A stretch of 11,534 nt of DNA from an uncultured Bacilli bacterium (GCA_947632415.1 CANRPB010000037.1:1-11534); one strand, 5' to 3'. Shown: positions 1 to 6,984, numbered from the stretch's first letter. Notes: generated by a model not told the origin, from the sequence alone. Numbers and translations are program-made.

Positions 1-1
1 T

Positions 2-97
2 ATTTTTGTCTTTCATTACATTTTTAAAAACAACATCACGCATTAATTTTAAAACTTTACCTTGTTCTAAATATTTTTTAATAATAAACACCTCCAT
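2..97 (-). CDS. 5' fragment of an unidentified gene, possibly Rpn/PD-(D/E)XK nuclease-like
   Basis: The minus strand is open from an ATG at 95-97 to the window edge, giving 32 residues; the rest of the gene lies outside. Around residues 18-30 the peptide reads LMRDVVFKNVMKD. This recalls the start of the Rpn/PD-(D/E)XK 'putative transposase' family, where a D-x-x-F-K-x-x-F motif opens the nuclease fold. That is a resemblance from memory over a very short stretch. The start is uncertain. A strong GGAGGTG site (89-95) lies on top of the ATG, so it cannot serve that codon. It is well placed for in-frame ATT codons at 83-85 or 80-82, which would be a rare AUU start; the in-frame GTG at 89-91 lies inside the site. 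The gene could also be a decayed remnant. Confidence 0.4.
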   Translation of the reverse strand, partial: MEVFIIKKYLEQGKVLKLMRDVVFKNVMKDKN

Positions 98-182
98 AAT
101 AATTATTCGATAAAATTTTTAAAAATCCTTCTTAAAATACGAAAAAAATGAAAAAATTAACATTTTTTAGATAAAATTATAA

Positions 183-201
183 TTTATGCATTATACATAA
201 A
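183..201. repeat. 19-bp near-perfect dyad in the divergent spacer
   Basis: TTTATG at 183-188 and CATAAA at 196-201 are inverted repeats. The 7-bp centre is itself nearly symmetric, leaving one mismatched pair across 19 bp. The dyad lies between the left-edge minus-strand gene and recX. Read on the minus strand it contains a TATAAT hexamer (190-195), so it could be an operator over a -10 element for the left gene, but no good -35 is visible. Short dyads arise readily in DNA this AT-rich. Confidence 0.25.
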
Positions 202-311
202 CCTAAAGAATGTAATATAAAAAAAGAAATGTATTAACACCAATCTTATTAAAATAGAAAAAAACTATAACTATTTTTAAACTTAAATAAGGTAAAACAA
301 AAAAAATATTG

Positions 312-323
312 TATAATTATAAT
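312..323 (+). promoter_or_regulatory. Possible -10 region for recX
   Basis: Two consecutive TATAAT hexamers lie at 312-317 and 318-323, just ahead of the recX ribosome site (AGGTGAT, 324-330). No convincing -35 is seen at 16-18 bp. If the first hexamer is used, the mRNA leader would be only about ten bases. The rest of the spacer from 98 to this point is A-rich DNA in which I see no gene. Confidence 0.3.
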
Positions 324-333
324 AGGTGATAAA

Positions 334-1095
334 ATGAAAATAAAAACAATCAAAAAAACAGCAAGCAACTATAAAATTATTTTAGAAAATAACGACGCTA
401 TAACCACCTATGACGATATAATATTAAAATACAATATTCTATACAAAAAAGAAATAACATCAGACCTACTAGAAAAAATATTAGAAGAAAATAAATACTA
501 CGAAACCTTCAACAAAATTATAAAATATATAAAAACAAAACAAAGAAGTGAATATGAAATAAAAAAATATATGGATAAATTAGACATAACCAACGAAAAT
601 CAATCAAAAATGCTGACAAAATTAAAACAAATAAAACTCATCGATGACGAAAAATACACTAAAGCCTATATTCACGATAAAATAACACTCACAAACGATG
701 GACCAGAAAAAATAAAAAAAGACCTAATAAAACTCAAAATACAAGAAACACTAATTACAAATGAACTAGAAAACATCGACCAAACACTAATTACAACAAA
801 ATTAGAAAAACAAATATTGAAAAAAATAAAAGCAAACACCAAATATTCAAAAGAAGCACTTCGACAAAAACTACTAAACTACTTTATTAATTTAGGATAT
901 GAAAAACAACAAATAATAGCAATATTAGAAAATAATCCACTCAAAGATACAGACATCATAAAAAAAGAATATCAAAAACTCTATAATAAACTACACACCA
1001 AATACGAAGAAAAAGAACTAAAAAGAATCATAAAACAAAAACTATATCAAAAAGGCTTTAACTATGAAGATATAAACAATTTAATAGAAAACTAA
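334..1095 (+). CDS. recX: RecX family regulatory protein
   Basis: The 253-residue product resembles RecX, a small all-helical protein that binds RecA filaments in the cytoplasm and modulates recombination and the SOS response. Three family signatures are visible. The KTKQRSEYEIKKYM stretch (residues 67-80) matches the 'R-x-R-S-x-x-E-L' first repeat. LIDDEKYTKAYI (102-113) matches the 'G-L-I-D-D-x-x-F/Y-A' motif. GPEKIKKDLIKLKI (123-136) matches the 'G-x-x-x-I-x-x-x-L-x-x-K-G-I' stretch. A further three-helix repeat follows to the C-terminus (about 224-250), as in the longer RecX proteins of Firmicutes. The first 60 residues form the N-terminal extension also found there. The ATG at 334 follows AGGTGAT at 324-330. 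The gene stands alone, codons are extremely A-rich, and it ends at a terminator shared with the convergent prsA-like gene. RecA is not in the window. Confidence 0.8.
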   Translation: MKIKTIKKTASNYKIILENNDAITTYDDIILKYNILYKKEITSDLLEKILEENKYYETFNKIIKYIKTKQRSEYEIKKYMDKLDITNENQSKMLTKLKQIKLIDDEKYTKAYIHDKITLTNDGPEKIKKDLIKLKIQETLITNELENIDQTLITTKLEKQILKKIKANTKYSKEALRQKLLNYFINLGYEKQQIIAILENNPLKDTDIIKKEYQKLYNKLHTKYEEKELKRIIKQKLYQKGFNYEDINNLIEN

Positions 1096-1119
1096 AAAAA
1101 ATAGCATAAAGCTATTTTT
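1096..1119. terminator. Bidirectional terminator between recX and the prsA-like gene
   Basis: AAAAATAGC (1097-1105) pairs perfectly with GCTATTTTT (1111-1119) around a 5-base ATAAA loop. The hairpin has T-rich flanks on both strands, so it can end both convergent transcripts. It starts directly after the recX TAA, and the TAA stop of the minus-strand gene (complement of 1118-1120) lies in its 3' arm. Confidence 0.8.
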
Positions 1120-2083
1120 AATTTTCTAAATTAGCAATAGTAGATTCATAAGTATTCTTAAGTTTTGTATCAGTAATACTCATATTATATTTACTTCTAA
1201 TCTTATCCCAAGTAGTCATTTCCAAATTAGAATCATTCTCTAACTTTTTATCAACGATCGAATCTAATATAGTATCCCTCAAATTCTCAAGAGAATCCTT
1301 CTCATTTTTACTAACTAGGTATATTATGTGATATCCATATTCTGATTTAACAGGAGTAGTAGTATATTGTCCTTCCTCTAATGCATAAGCAGCATTATAA
1401 AACTCAGTAACATAACCTTCCTTAGTAACATTGTTAATAACACCACCGTTACTAGCACTTGCAGTATCATCAGAATTATCCTTAGCCAATTGCCCAAAAT
1501 CCTCACCATCATTAAGTTTATTAATTAAATCAAGCGCCTTATTATAAGCAACAGTCTCAGCCTCAGACTTTTCCTCATCAGTCGCATCATCATCAACATC
1601 AGGAGTAATCAATATGTGTTTAACATTCAATTCCTCAGAAATGTTTTCATCATAATACTTTTGAATCTCCTTATCAGTAACTTCCTCTTTTAAATACTTC
1701 TTAGTAACTTCACTCATCTTATAATCAGAAACTAAAACATCTTTAAAAGCCTCTTCAGAAGAGTAACCAGCACTAGCAAGCGCATCCTCAAAAGACATTC
1801 CATACTGTTCATATTGAAGTTTATACTGTGAAATCATCGAATCAGCATAAACATCTGCATCCTCACTATCACCAATCTCCAAACTAGCAATATGACTATC
1901 AATCATATTAATCAAAATAGACGTACCATACTGATCCTTCATAGACTCATATAGCTCATTAGCAGTAAAATCCTTTCCATCAATAGAAGCAATAACTTCC
2001 TCACCATTACTAATTTTTGGTGCCTTGCTACATCCAGTAACCAAAACAAAAGCACACATAATACCTAAAAACTTTTTCTTCAT
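1118..2083 (-). CDS. prsA: PrsA-type foldase lipoprotein (parvulin peptidyl-prolyl isomerase)
   Basis: The 321-residue product is an exported lipoprotein that would catalyse cis-trans isomerisation of prolyl bonds and help secreted proteins fold at the outer face of the membrane. The N-terminus has a KKK charge, a hydrophobic core and the lipobox V-T-G-C, giving Cys18 as the lipidated residue. Residues 25-150 are the helical SurA/PrsA-like N-terminal domain. Residues 151-258 form the parvulin domain, starting LNVKHILI and ending with the YGYHIIYLV strand. Family landmarks inside it include EDFGQLAKDNSDD and SNGGVI. An acidic insertion (PDVDDDATDEEKSEAE) sits after the first strand. The longer frame reaching 2119 is rejected: the ATG at 2083 follows AAGGGAG (2089-2095) and opens a proper lipoprotein signal. 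Calling it prsA rather than another parvulin lipoprotein is inference from length and domain order. Confidence 0.82.
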   Translation of the reverse strand: MKKKFLGIMCAFVLVTGCSKAPKISNGEEVIASIDGKDFTANELYESMKDQYGTSILINMIDSHIASLEIGDSEDADVYADSMISQYKLQYEQYGMSFEDALASAGYSSEEAFKDVLVSDYKMSEVTKKYLKEEVTDKEIQKYYDENISEELNVKHILITPDVDDDATDEEKSEAETVAYNKALDLINKLNDGEDFGQLAKDNSDDTASASNGGVINNVTKEGYVTEFYNAAYALEEGQYTTTPVKSEYGYHIIYLVSKNEKDSLENLRDTILDSIVDKKLENDSNLEMTTWDKIRSKYNMSITDTKLKNTYESTIANLEN

Positions 2084-2124
2084 GATATCTCCCTTCAAGT
2101 ATGTATCTTCTTCATACATCTAAT

Positions 2125-2153
2125 ATAATAGCAAAAAAAAAATAAAAACACAA
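2125..2153 (-). promoter_or_regulatory. Candidate promoter of the prsA-like gene
   Basis: On the minus strand TTGTGT (2148-2153) is followed after 17 bp by TATTAT (2125-2130), five of six bases from the -10 consensus. The predicted start near 2118 gives a leader of about 35 bases. A dyad, ATGTAT-N7-ATACAT (2101-2119), falls right at the start of that leader. It could form a small hairpin or an operator. Confidence 0.45.
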
Positions 2154-2173
2154 TATCTTAGGCGTAACTAATC

Positions 2174-2200
2174 ACATATTCATTAAATTTTCATAAAATA
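2174..2200 (+). promoter_or_regulatory. Sigma-K-like promoter of the small spore-type genes
   Basis: AC at 2174-2175, then 16 bp, then CATAAAATA at 2192-2200. This matches the Bacillus sigma-K pattern AC-N16-CATAnnnTA, the late mother-cell sigma factor of sporulation. It lies about 20-30 bases upstream of the ribosome site of a YjcZ-like gene, a family often expressed in sporulation. The motif is short and the DNA is AT-rich, so a chance match cannot be excluded. Confidence 0.4.
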
Positions 2201-2231
2201 AGTTGAAAAGATAAAAAGGAGGATGAGTATT

Positions 2232-2318
2232 ATGTGTAATAATACAGGTGTATCTGGCGCTGCTATTGTATTAGTTTTATTTATTCTTTTAATAATTATA
2301 CTTGGAGCTTATATTTAA
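2232..2318 (+). CDS. YjcZ-like small sporulation-type membrane peptide (28 aa)
   Basis: This ORF encodes a short polar N-terminus (MCNNTGVSGA) followed by an unbroken hydrophobic helix (about residues 10-28) rich in Ile, Leu and Val. That is the layout of the YjcZ family of sporulation proteins, where a Gly-rich head precedes an 'A-L-I-V-V-L-F-I-L-L-I-I-V-G' helix; here the helix contains IVLVLFILLIIILGA. A strong AAAGGAGG (2215-2222) lies 9 bases from the ATG at 2232. An in-frame ATG at 2223 abuts that site and is too close to be used. The stop codon overlaps the ribosome site of the next small gene, which implies coupled translation. The role would be in the spore coat or mother-cell membrane, by analogy only. 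Confidence 0.72.
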   Translation: MCNNTGVSGAAIVLVLFILLIIILGAYI

Positions 2319-2330
2319 GGAGGTAATAAT

Positions 2331-2465
2331 ATGTCATGTGAAAAAAATTGTCAAAATACGTGCCAGACAGGTTCGTCTTGTTCCCAAAATTCAGGTATAG
2401 GCTATATAATATTAATTGTTTTATATATTTTATTAGCAATAATATTAGGTTCATGGCTTTGGTAA
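2331..2465 (+). CDS. Cys-rich YjcZ-like small membrane peptide (44 aa)
   Basis: This is the second gene of the pair, 12 bases after the first, with a full AAGGAGGT site (2317-2324) 6 bases ahead of its ATG. The product has a polar head of about 22 residues carrying four cysteines (3, 7, 11, 17; C-x3-C-x3-C-x5-C). A hydrophobic helix follows (about 23-41, GYIILIVLYILLAIILG), ending in SWLW. The helix resembles that of its upstream neighbour, so the two look like divergent relatives of one family. The regularly spaced cysteines could support disulfide cross-linking, as in spore-coat proteins, or metal binding; neither is shown. I do not recognise a named family for the Cys head. Confidence 0.65.
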   Translation: MSCEKNCQNTCQTGSSCSQNSGIGYIILIVLYILLAIILGSWLW

Positions 2466-2473
2466 TAAACCAC

Positions 2474-2503
2474 AAATACATAGGTGAAAACTTATGTATT
2501 TTT
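2474..2503 (+). terminator. Rho-independent terminator after the small gene pair
   Basis: AAATACATA (2474-2482) pairs with TATGTATTT (2493-2501). The stem is extended inward by one G-C and one G-T pair, closing on a TGAAAA loop. The T-run begins within the stem end and reaches 2503. It separates the two small genes from the mraZ operon. Confidence 0.7.
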
Positions 2504-2545
2504 AATTAAAAAAATGTCAAGTAAAAAATATCATAAAAAAAATTC

Positions 2546-2574
2546 TTTACAACCATAAATAAAAATAGTAAAAT
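2546..2574 (+). promoter_or_regulatory. Sigma-A-type promoter of the mraZ operon
   Basis: TTTACA (2546-2551), a 17-bp spacer and TAAAAT (2569-2574) each match the housekeeping consensus at five of six positions. Transcription would start near 2581, inside the MraZ repeat array, with a leader of about 37 bases before the mraZ ATG. Confidence 0.65.
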
Positions 2575-2576
2575 AA

Positions 2577-2611
2577 TGGTGATAAGTGGTTAAAAGTGGG
2601 GAAAAGTGGGT
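2577..2611 (+). promoter_or_regulatory. MraZ operator: four 10-bp-phased TGG repeats
   Basis: TGGTG (2577), TGGTT (2587), TGGGG (2597) and TGGGT (2607) recur at an exact 10-bp period. The last three lie in the larger repeat AAGTGG (2584, 2594, 2604). This matches the known MraZ box: TGGGN pentamers spaced by 5 bp in E. coli and AAAGTGG-type repeats in Mollicutes. The array starts just after the -10 element and runs into the ribosome site (GGGTGAT, 2608-2614), so bound MraZ would sit over the transcription start. Autoregulation is a strong inference from the family; whether it represses or activates here is not visible. Confidence 0.88.
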
Positions 2612-2617
2612 GATTAT

Positions 2618-3046
2618 ATGTTCATGGGAGAATATCATTACACAATTGATGACAAAGGAAGAATTACCATTCCAGCTAAACTAAGATACGAACTAAAAGA
2701 AAACTTTGTTATTACAAGAGGACTTGATAAATGCCTATATATTTATCCTAAAGACGAATGGACAAACATCATAGAAAAATATCGCAACCTACCTAACACT
2801 AAAGACGCCAGAAACTTCATGCGCTTTTTCTTATCAGGCGCCAGCGATAGTGAATTTGATAAACAAGGAAGAGTAAAAATAAATCAACCACTAATAGAAT
2901 ATGCCCAATTAAAAAATGTTTGTATTATTATCGGTGTAAGCGACCACTTAGAAATATGGAGTGAAGAACTTTGGGATAACTTCATGACTGATAATTTTGA
3001 TAACCTATCAGATATAGCAGATAAACTATTCACATCAAATATTTAG
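2618..3046 (+). CDS. mraZ: Transcriptional regulator MraZ
   Basis: The 142-residue product is a full-length MraZ, the DNA-binding regulator that heads the division and cell wall (dcw) cluster. It contains two SpoVT/AbrB-like halves, each with a DxxxR signature: DDKGR at 11-15, followed by ITIPAKLR, and DKQGR at 81-85, followed by VKINQPL. MraZ usually forms ring-shaped oligomers that read phased repeats, and such repeats lie directly upstream. A GTG at 2606 would add four residues, but it is part of the operator repeat. The ATG at 2618 gives the classic MFMGEY start, preceded by GGGTGAT (2608-2614). The TAG stop overlaps the ribosome site of rsmH. Confidence 0.96.
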   Translation: MFMGEYHYTIDDKGRITIPAKLRYELKENFVITRGLDKCLYIYPKDEWTNIIEKYRNLPNTKDARNFMRFFLSGASDSEFDKQGRVKINQPLIEYAQLKNVCIIIGVSDHLEIWSEELWDNFMTDNFDNLSDIADKLFTSNI

Positions 3047-3056
3047 GAGGTTTTCT

Positions 3057-3974
3057 ATGCACAAAAGCGTATTACTTGACGAATGTCTAGAATATTTGAA
3101 CCTAAAAAATACCAGTACCATAGTTGATTGTACCTTAGGATATGGAGGTCATAGTAGTAACATATTAAAGAAAATAAAAAGGGGTTTTCTTTTCGCCTTT
3201 GACCAAGATATTGACGCTATTAACTATAGTAAAAAGCGCTTAGATAACATAGGAAAAAACTACGAAATAATAAAAAGTAATTTTTCCAATATCAAAGCAG
3301 AATTAAAAAAAAGAAACATAGACAAAGTAGACGGAATCCTATATGATCTTGGAGTATCAAGTCCTCAACTAGATCAACCAGAAAGAGGCTTCAGTTTCCA
3401 TAAAGATGCAAGACTAGACATGCGCATGGACAAAACAAACACCTTTGATGCTGAAAAACTAATAAACAATTACAGTTATGAAGAATTAACAAGAATATTT
3501 ACAACCTATGGAGAAGAAAAATATTCATCTAGTATCGCCAAAAAAATAATTACCACAAGACAAACAAAACCAATCAAAACAACCCTTGAATTGGTAGAAA
3601 TAATAAAAAGTGCTGTACCAGAAAAATATCGAAGAACATCCCATCCCGCTAGAAAAGTATTTCAAGCCATAAGAATAGAAGTCAATAACGAATTAAACGT
3701 CTTTGATAAAAGCTTAAAAGACGCCCTAGAACTATTAAACATCAATGGAAGAATTTGTGTCATAACATTTCATTCCCTAGAAGATCGAATATGTAAAAAC
3801 ATAATGAAAAATGTCAGTACAATTGACAAAAATTTAGCCAATCTACCCATTATACCAGAAGAATACATGCCCAAATATAAAATCATCGCAACTATTTCGC
3901 CAACACCCAAAGAAATAGAAGAAAATCCAAGAGCTAGAAGCGCTAAATTAAGAGTAATAGAAAGGATAAGATAA
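3057..3974 (+). CDS. rsmH: 16S rRNA (cytosine-1402-N4)-methyltransferase RsmH
   Basis: The 305-residue enzyme (formerly MraW) transfers a methyl group from S-adenosylmethionine to N4 of C1402 in 16S rRNA. Visible family motifs in order: the SAM-binding VDCTLGYGGHS (23-33); acidic FDQD (48-51); YDLGVSSPQLD (96-106); RGFSF and LDMRMD (110-125); HPARKVFQAIRIEVNNEL (196-213); ITFHSLEDR (236-244); and the C-terminal NPRARSAKLR (290-299). The length is typical and no key motif is missing. The ATG follows AGGAGG (3045-3050), which overlaps the mraZ stop, so the two are likely translationally coupled. Its stop lies one base before the ftsL start. Confidence 0.97.
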   Translation: MHKSVLLDECLEYLNLKNTSTIVDCTLGYGGHSSNILKKIKRGFLFAFDQDIDAINYSKKRLDNIGKNYEIIKSNFSNIKAELKKRNIDKVDGILYDLGVSSPQLDQPERGFSFHKDARLDMRMDKTNTFDAEKLINNYSYEELTRIFTTYGEEKYSSSIAKKIITTRQTKPIKTTLELVEIIKSAVPEKYRRTSHPARKVFQAIRIEVNNELNVFDKSLKDALELLNINGRICVITFHSLEDRICKNIMKNVSTIDKNLANLPIIPEEYMPKYKIIATISPTPKEIEENPRARSAKLRVIERIR

Positions 3975-3975
3975 A

Positions 3976-4266
3976 GTGGTAAAAAGAAGAAAAGCTAGAT
4001 TTACAAAAGGTGAAAAAATACTATATTCATTATCGGCATTTGCTTTATGTTTGACTTTCTTGCTAAAAATATTTTGTAGTGCCAGCGTTGGTAATCTAAA
4101 TATAATGGTTGAAAAGCTAAAATCAGAAGTATCAACCCAATCCAAAAAAAATGAAAGTCTAACAATGCAAGTAAACGAACTAACATCATTTGATTACGTA
4201 AATAATGTTGTCAAAGACATGGGACTAGCGTATAATAATGATAATATCATTGTAATAAACGAATAG
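3976..4266 (+). CDS. ftsL: Cell division protein FtsL
   Basis: This is a 96-residue bitopic membrane protein of the divisome, recognised by position and architecture because FtsL diverges strongly in sequence. It has a basic cytoplasmic tail (MVKRRKARFTKGEK), one membrane helix (about 15-33) and a periplasm-side coiled-coil segment (about 39-70). The ending SFDYVNNVVKDMGLAY is typical of the FtsL/DivIC 'I-x-x-x-A-x-x-x-G-M' tail. FtsL normally pairs with DivIC and activates FtsW and the septal PBP. The start is a GTG one base after the rsmH stop, with AAAGGA near 3960-3965 as ribosome site. The PBP gene follows 11 bases after the TAG. Confidence 0.85.
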   Translation: MVKRRKARFTKGEKILYSLSAFALCLTFLLKIFCSASVGNLNIMVEKLKSEVSTQSKKNESLTMQVNELTSFDYVNNVVKDMGLAYNNDNIIVINE

Positions 4267-4277
4267 AAGGTGAACAA

Positions 4278-6404
4278 ATGAAAACAAGAAAGAAAAAACA
4301 AAATTGGAATTTACCCAAGAAAGTTTTTATAATCTTTCTTGTTTTCATTATTATCCTATTCATTCAACTAATCCACCTATCACTATTTAAAAATATATAC
4401 GGAATTAACATGAAAGAATTTGCCCTAAACCGCAACACCACCTCCAATACCATATACGCAACACGCGGTAGCATCTTCGATAGAGACGGAAACAACTTAG
4501 CCATAAACGTAACATCATACACCGTAATTGCCTATCTATCACCATCAAGAACCGGCTCATCAAACATCATAAAACACGTTCAAGACCCTGAATACACAGC
4601 CTATAAATTAGCGCCAATATTAAATATGTCAGTCGAAAAACTAACAAGTCTAATGAGCCAAGACCTTTATCAAGTTGAATTAGGCCCAGGTGGAAGAGGA
4701 ATAACCGAACTAACAAAACAAGAAATAGAAAACCTCAATTTACCAGGAATTGATTTTATCGAAGATCAAAAAAGATATTATCCAAATGGCGACTTTGCCT
4801 CATACATAATTGGCTATGCCAAAAAAAACGAAGATGGAAGCATCATCGGTGAAATGGGCATAGAATCAAAATATGATGAAACATTAAAAGGAACCGACGG
4901 ATACGAAAAATATCAACAAGATCTAAACGGCTACAAAATACCCGACACCAGAGAAGAAAAAGTAGACTCAATAAATGGAAGCAATATCTACTTAACCATT
5001 GACTCAAGCATTCAAAGATTCCTCGAAACAGCCGTCAAAGAAAACAGCGCCAAATATAATCCTGACTGGATGCTAATATCAGCTATGGACGCTAAAACAG
5101 GCGATGTACTAGGAAGTGCCTCAACCCCATCATTCGACCCCAATGTAAAAGACATAACCAACTACGAAAATCCTCTAGCCGCCTATCTTTTTGAACCAGG
5201 TTCAACAATGAAAATATATACCTACATGTGTGCCATGGAAAAAGGCCTTTACGACGGAAATCAAACCTATTTATCAGGAAAATATCAAATAGGAAATGAC
5301 ACAGTCAAAGACTGGAATGGCTACGGTTGGGGAACCATAACCTATGACTTAGGATTTGAATACTCAAGTAACGTCGGTATAGCCAATATTCTCAATAGCA
5401 TTCTAACAAAAGAAGACTTAAAAGAATGCTACCACAAATATGGCTTTGATGAAATAACCGGAATAGAACTAGGTCGAGAACTATCAAGCAGTCTCAACTT
5501 CAACTATGCCATCGAAGTCGCAAACGCAGGCTTTGGACAAGGAATACTAACAACACCAATTCAACACCTCCAAGCCCTAACAATTATCTCAAACAACGGT
5601 AAAATGCTAAAACCACACGTTGTCGACAAAATAGTTAACTCAAACAACGGTGAAATAGAATATGAAAGCACCAAAGAAGAAACCGAAACATTGATAAGCG
5701 AAGAAACACTAAAAAAAATAAAAGAACTAATGTATAACGTCGTAAACGGACAAAATGAAGGAACAACCGGCAAAAGATACAAAATAGATGGACTAGACAT
5801 AATAGGAAAAACAGGAACAGCCCAAATATACGACGATGTCCACGGAGGATACCTAACAGGAACAAATGACTATATTTACTCATTCTCAGGCATGTTTCCC
5901 AAAGACGATCCCCAAATAATAATATACGCTGCAATTAAAAGACCAAACTACGCTAACACCATCGCCTTATCAGAATCAGTAGTTGACGTCATGAAAAACA
6001 TAGCAAAATACAAAAACATTAATACAAGCACCAAAGAAAAAACCACCATAAAACAATACAAACTAGGAAACTACTTAAACAAAAATAAAGACTCAGTAAT
6101 AGAAGAACTAAAAACGAATAACATCAATACCGTTGTCATAGGAAAAGGAAACACAATAATCGACTATTATCCTAAAGAAAAAGTAGTAACTAATGATAAA
6201 GTTATACTAATAACCAACGATACCAATAAAATAATGCCAAATGTCAAAAACTGGTCAAAAAGAGAAGTTAAATACCTACTAGACTACTACAATATAAAAT
6301 ACAAATTAAATGGAGAAGGGTATGTTGTAAATCAAAGCATTGCCGAAGGAACCCCATTAACAGAAGACCTAGAAATAGAAATAACCCTTCAAAATAAAAT
6401 ATAA
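4278..6404 (+). CDS. Class B penicillin-binding protein with PASTA domains (PBP2B/FtsI/SpoVD type)
   Basis: This 708-residue D,D-transpeptidase cross-links peptidoglycan, most likely at the septum. It has a cytoplasmic basic tail, a membrane helix (about 15-37) and the dimerisation/pedestal domain, beginning with ATRGSIFDRDG (61-71). The transpeptidase domain (about 262-575) has the active-site S309-T-M-K312, the S363-S-N365 motif and K511-T-G-T514, all intact. The C-terminus carries two PASTA domains (about 591-648 and 651-705), the second starting MPNVKNWSK. PASTA domains occur in Gram-positive PBP2x/PBP2B and in sporulation SpoVD, so septal versus spore-specific use cannot be decided; being the only PBP here beside ftsL favours the division enzyme. 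The ATG follows AGAAGGTGA (4266-4274). Confidence 0.93.
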   Translation: MKTRKKKQNWNLPKKVFIIFLVFIIILFIQLIHLSLFKNIYGINMKEFALNRNTTSNTIYATRGSIFDRDGNNLAINVTSYTVIAYLSPSRTGSSNIIKHVQDPEYTAYKLAPILNMSVEKLTSLMSQDLYQVELGPGGRGITELTKQEIENLNLPGIDFIEDQKRYYPNGDFASYIIGYAKKNEDGSIIGEMGIESKYDETLKGTDGYEKYQQDLNGYKIPDTREEKVDSINGSNIYLTIDSSIQRFLETAVKENSAKYNPDWMLISAMDAKTGDVLGSASTPSFDPNVKDITNYENPLAAYLFEPGSTMKIYTYMCAMEKGLYDGNQTYLSGKYQIGNDTVKDWNGYGWGTITYDLGFEYSSNVGIANILNSILTKEDLKECYHKYGFDEITGIELGRELSSSLNFNYAIEVANAGFGQGILTTPIQHLQALTIISNNGKMLKPHVVDKIVNSNNGEIEYESTKEETETLISEETLKKIKELMYNVVNGQNEGTTGKRYKIDGLDIIGKTGTAQIYDDVHGGYLTGTNDYIYSFSGMFPKDDPQIIIYAAIKRPNYANTIALSESVVDVMKNIAKYKNINTSTKEKTTIKQYKLGNYLNKNKDSVIEELKTNNINTVVIGKGNTIIDYYPKEKVVTNDKVILITNDTNKIMPNVKNWSKREVKYLLDYYNIKYKLNGEGYVVNQSIAEGTPLTEDLEIEITLQNKI

Positions 6405-6427
6405 ACTACTAAAAGGAGTTGTTCGAT

Positions 6428-6979
6428 ATGCTTTGTCCAAACTGTAAATCAGAAATGAAAGAAGACTTTTGCATAAAATGCGGTTATATGAACAATGGTA
6501 ATTTCATAAATCAACACGAATCACAAGACAAATACCAAGACATAAAAATATATAACAAACAATTTGAAACAATGAACCGAAATCAAAAAAAATGGCTAAA
6601 TCTCATTCTAGGCCCATTTTACTTTTCCTACCGAAGTCACATATTAGTAGGTACAATTATCGGAATTATAGACTTTCTTATATTCATTCTCACAGCCTCC
6701 ATAATATCCGCACTCATCTCAATTGGTAGTATTTATTGCCTATTTGCCTACTTTATCATTGTCTTCTACGTTCTAACTAATCGAATAATGTACATGACAT
6801 TTTCTAACTATCTATGTATAAAAATCGATGATATCAAAATCAAAAAAATCAAAAAACACCACCAAAACTACACCAAGAAACTTCAAAAACATAAAAGTAG
6901 TAGTATCATCTATATTCTTATAAATATATTAATATACATAATACCAATAGTAATAATATTATATAAATATCACACATAA
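6428..6979 (+). CDS. Zinc-ribbon membrane protein of unknown function
   Basis: The 183-residue product starts with a zinc ribbon, C3-P-N-C6 and C15-I-K-C18-G, then a polar linker. The WLNLILGPFYFSYRS stretch (about 56-70) resembles the membrane-entry motif of DUF2628-type proteins. Hydrophobic segments lie at about 72-92, 95-118 and 158-178, separated by a Lys/His-rich loop (134-157). Such ribbon-plus-membrane proteins are common in Firmicutes but have no settled role. An upstream TTG at 6419 is rejected: the ATG at 6428 follows AAAAGGAG (6411-6418) with 9-base spacing. Only 23 bases separate it from the PBP gene and no terminator intervenes, so it is probably the last gene of the mraZ transcript. 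In typical dcw clusters mraY or mur genes would come next. Confidence 0.75.
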   Translation: MLCPNCKSEMKEDFCIKCGYMNNGNFINQHESQDKYQDIKIYNKQFETMNRNQKKWLNLILGPFYFSYRSHILVGTIIGIIDFLIFILTASIISALISIGSIYCLFAYFIIVFYVLTNRIMYMTFSNYLCIKIDDIKIKKIKKHHQNYTKKLQKHKSSSIIYILINILIYIIPIVIILYKYHT

Positions 6980-6984
6980 AAAAT

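Noticed and set aside
245..279. Possible hairpin AAAATAG...CTATTTT followed by T in the recX upstream spacer.
   Set aside because: The loop is long, the stem is pure A/T apart from one pair, and no plus-strand gene precedes it; chance pairing in A-rich DNA is more likely.
2084..2119. Upstream in-frame ATG of the prsA-like gene adding 12 residues.
   Set aside because: It would place charged residues ahead of the signal peptide, and the internal ATG at 2083 has a good ribosome site and a proper lipoprotein signal.
2296..2481. Minus-strand open frame of 61 codons opposite the two small spore-type genes.
   Set aside because: It has no convincing ribosome site and is the antisense shadow of two better-supported small genes.
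3973..3980. AAAGTGGT at the rsmH/ftsL junction, resembling an MraZ box unit.
   Set aside because: It is a single copy without 10-bp-phased partners and is explained by the ftsL GTG start context.
5561..5934. Two minus-strand open frames inside the PBP gene.
   Set aside because: They lie opposite the intact transpeptidase domain and look like composition artefacts.
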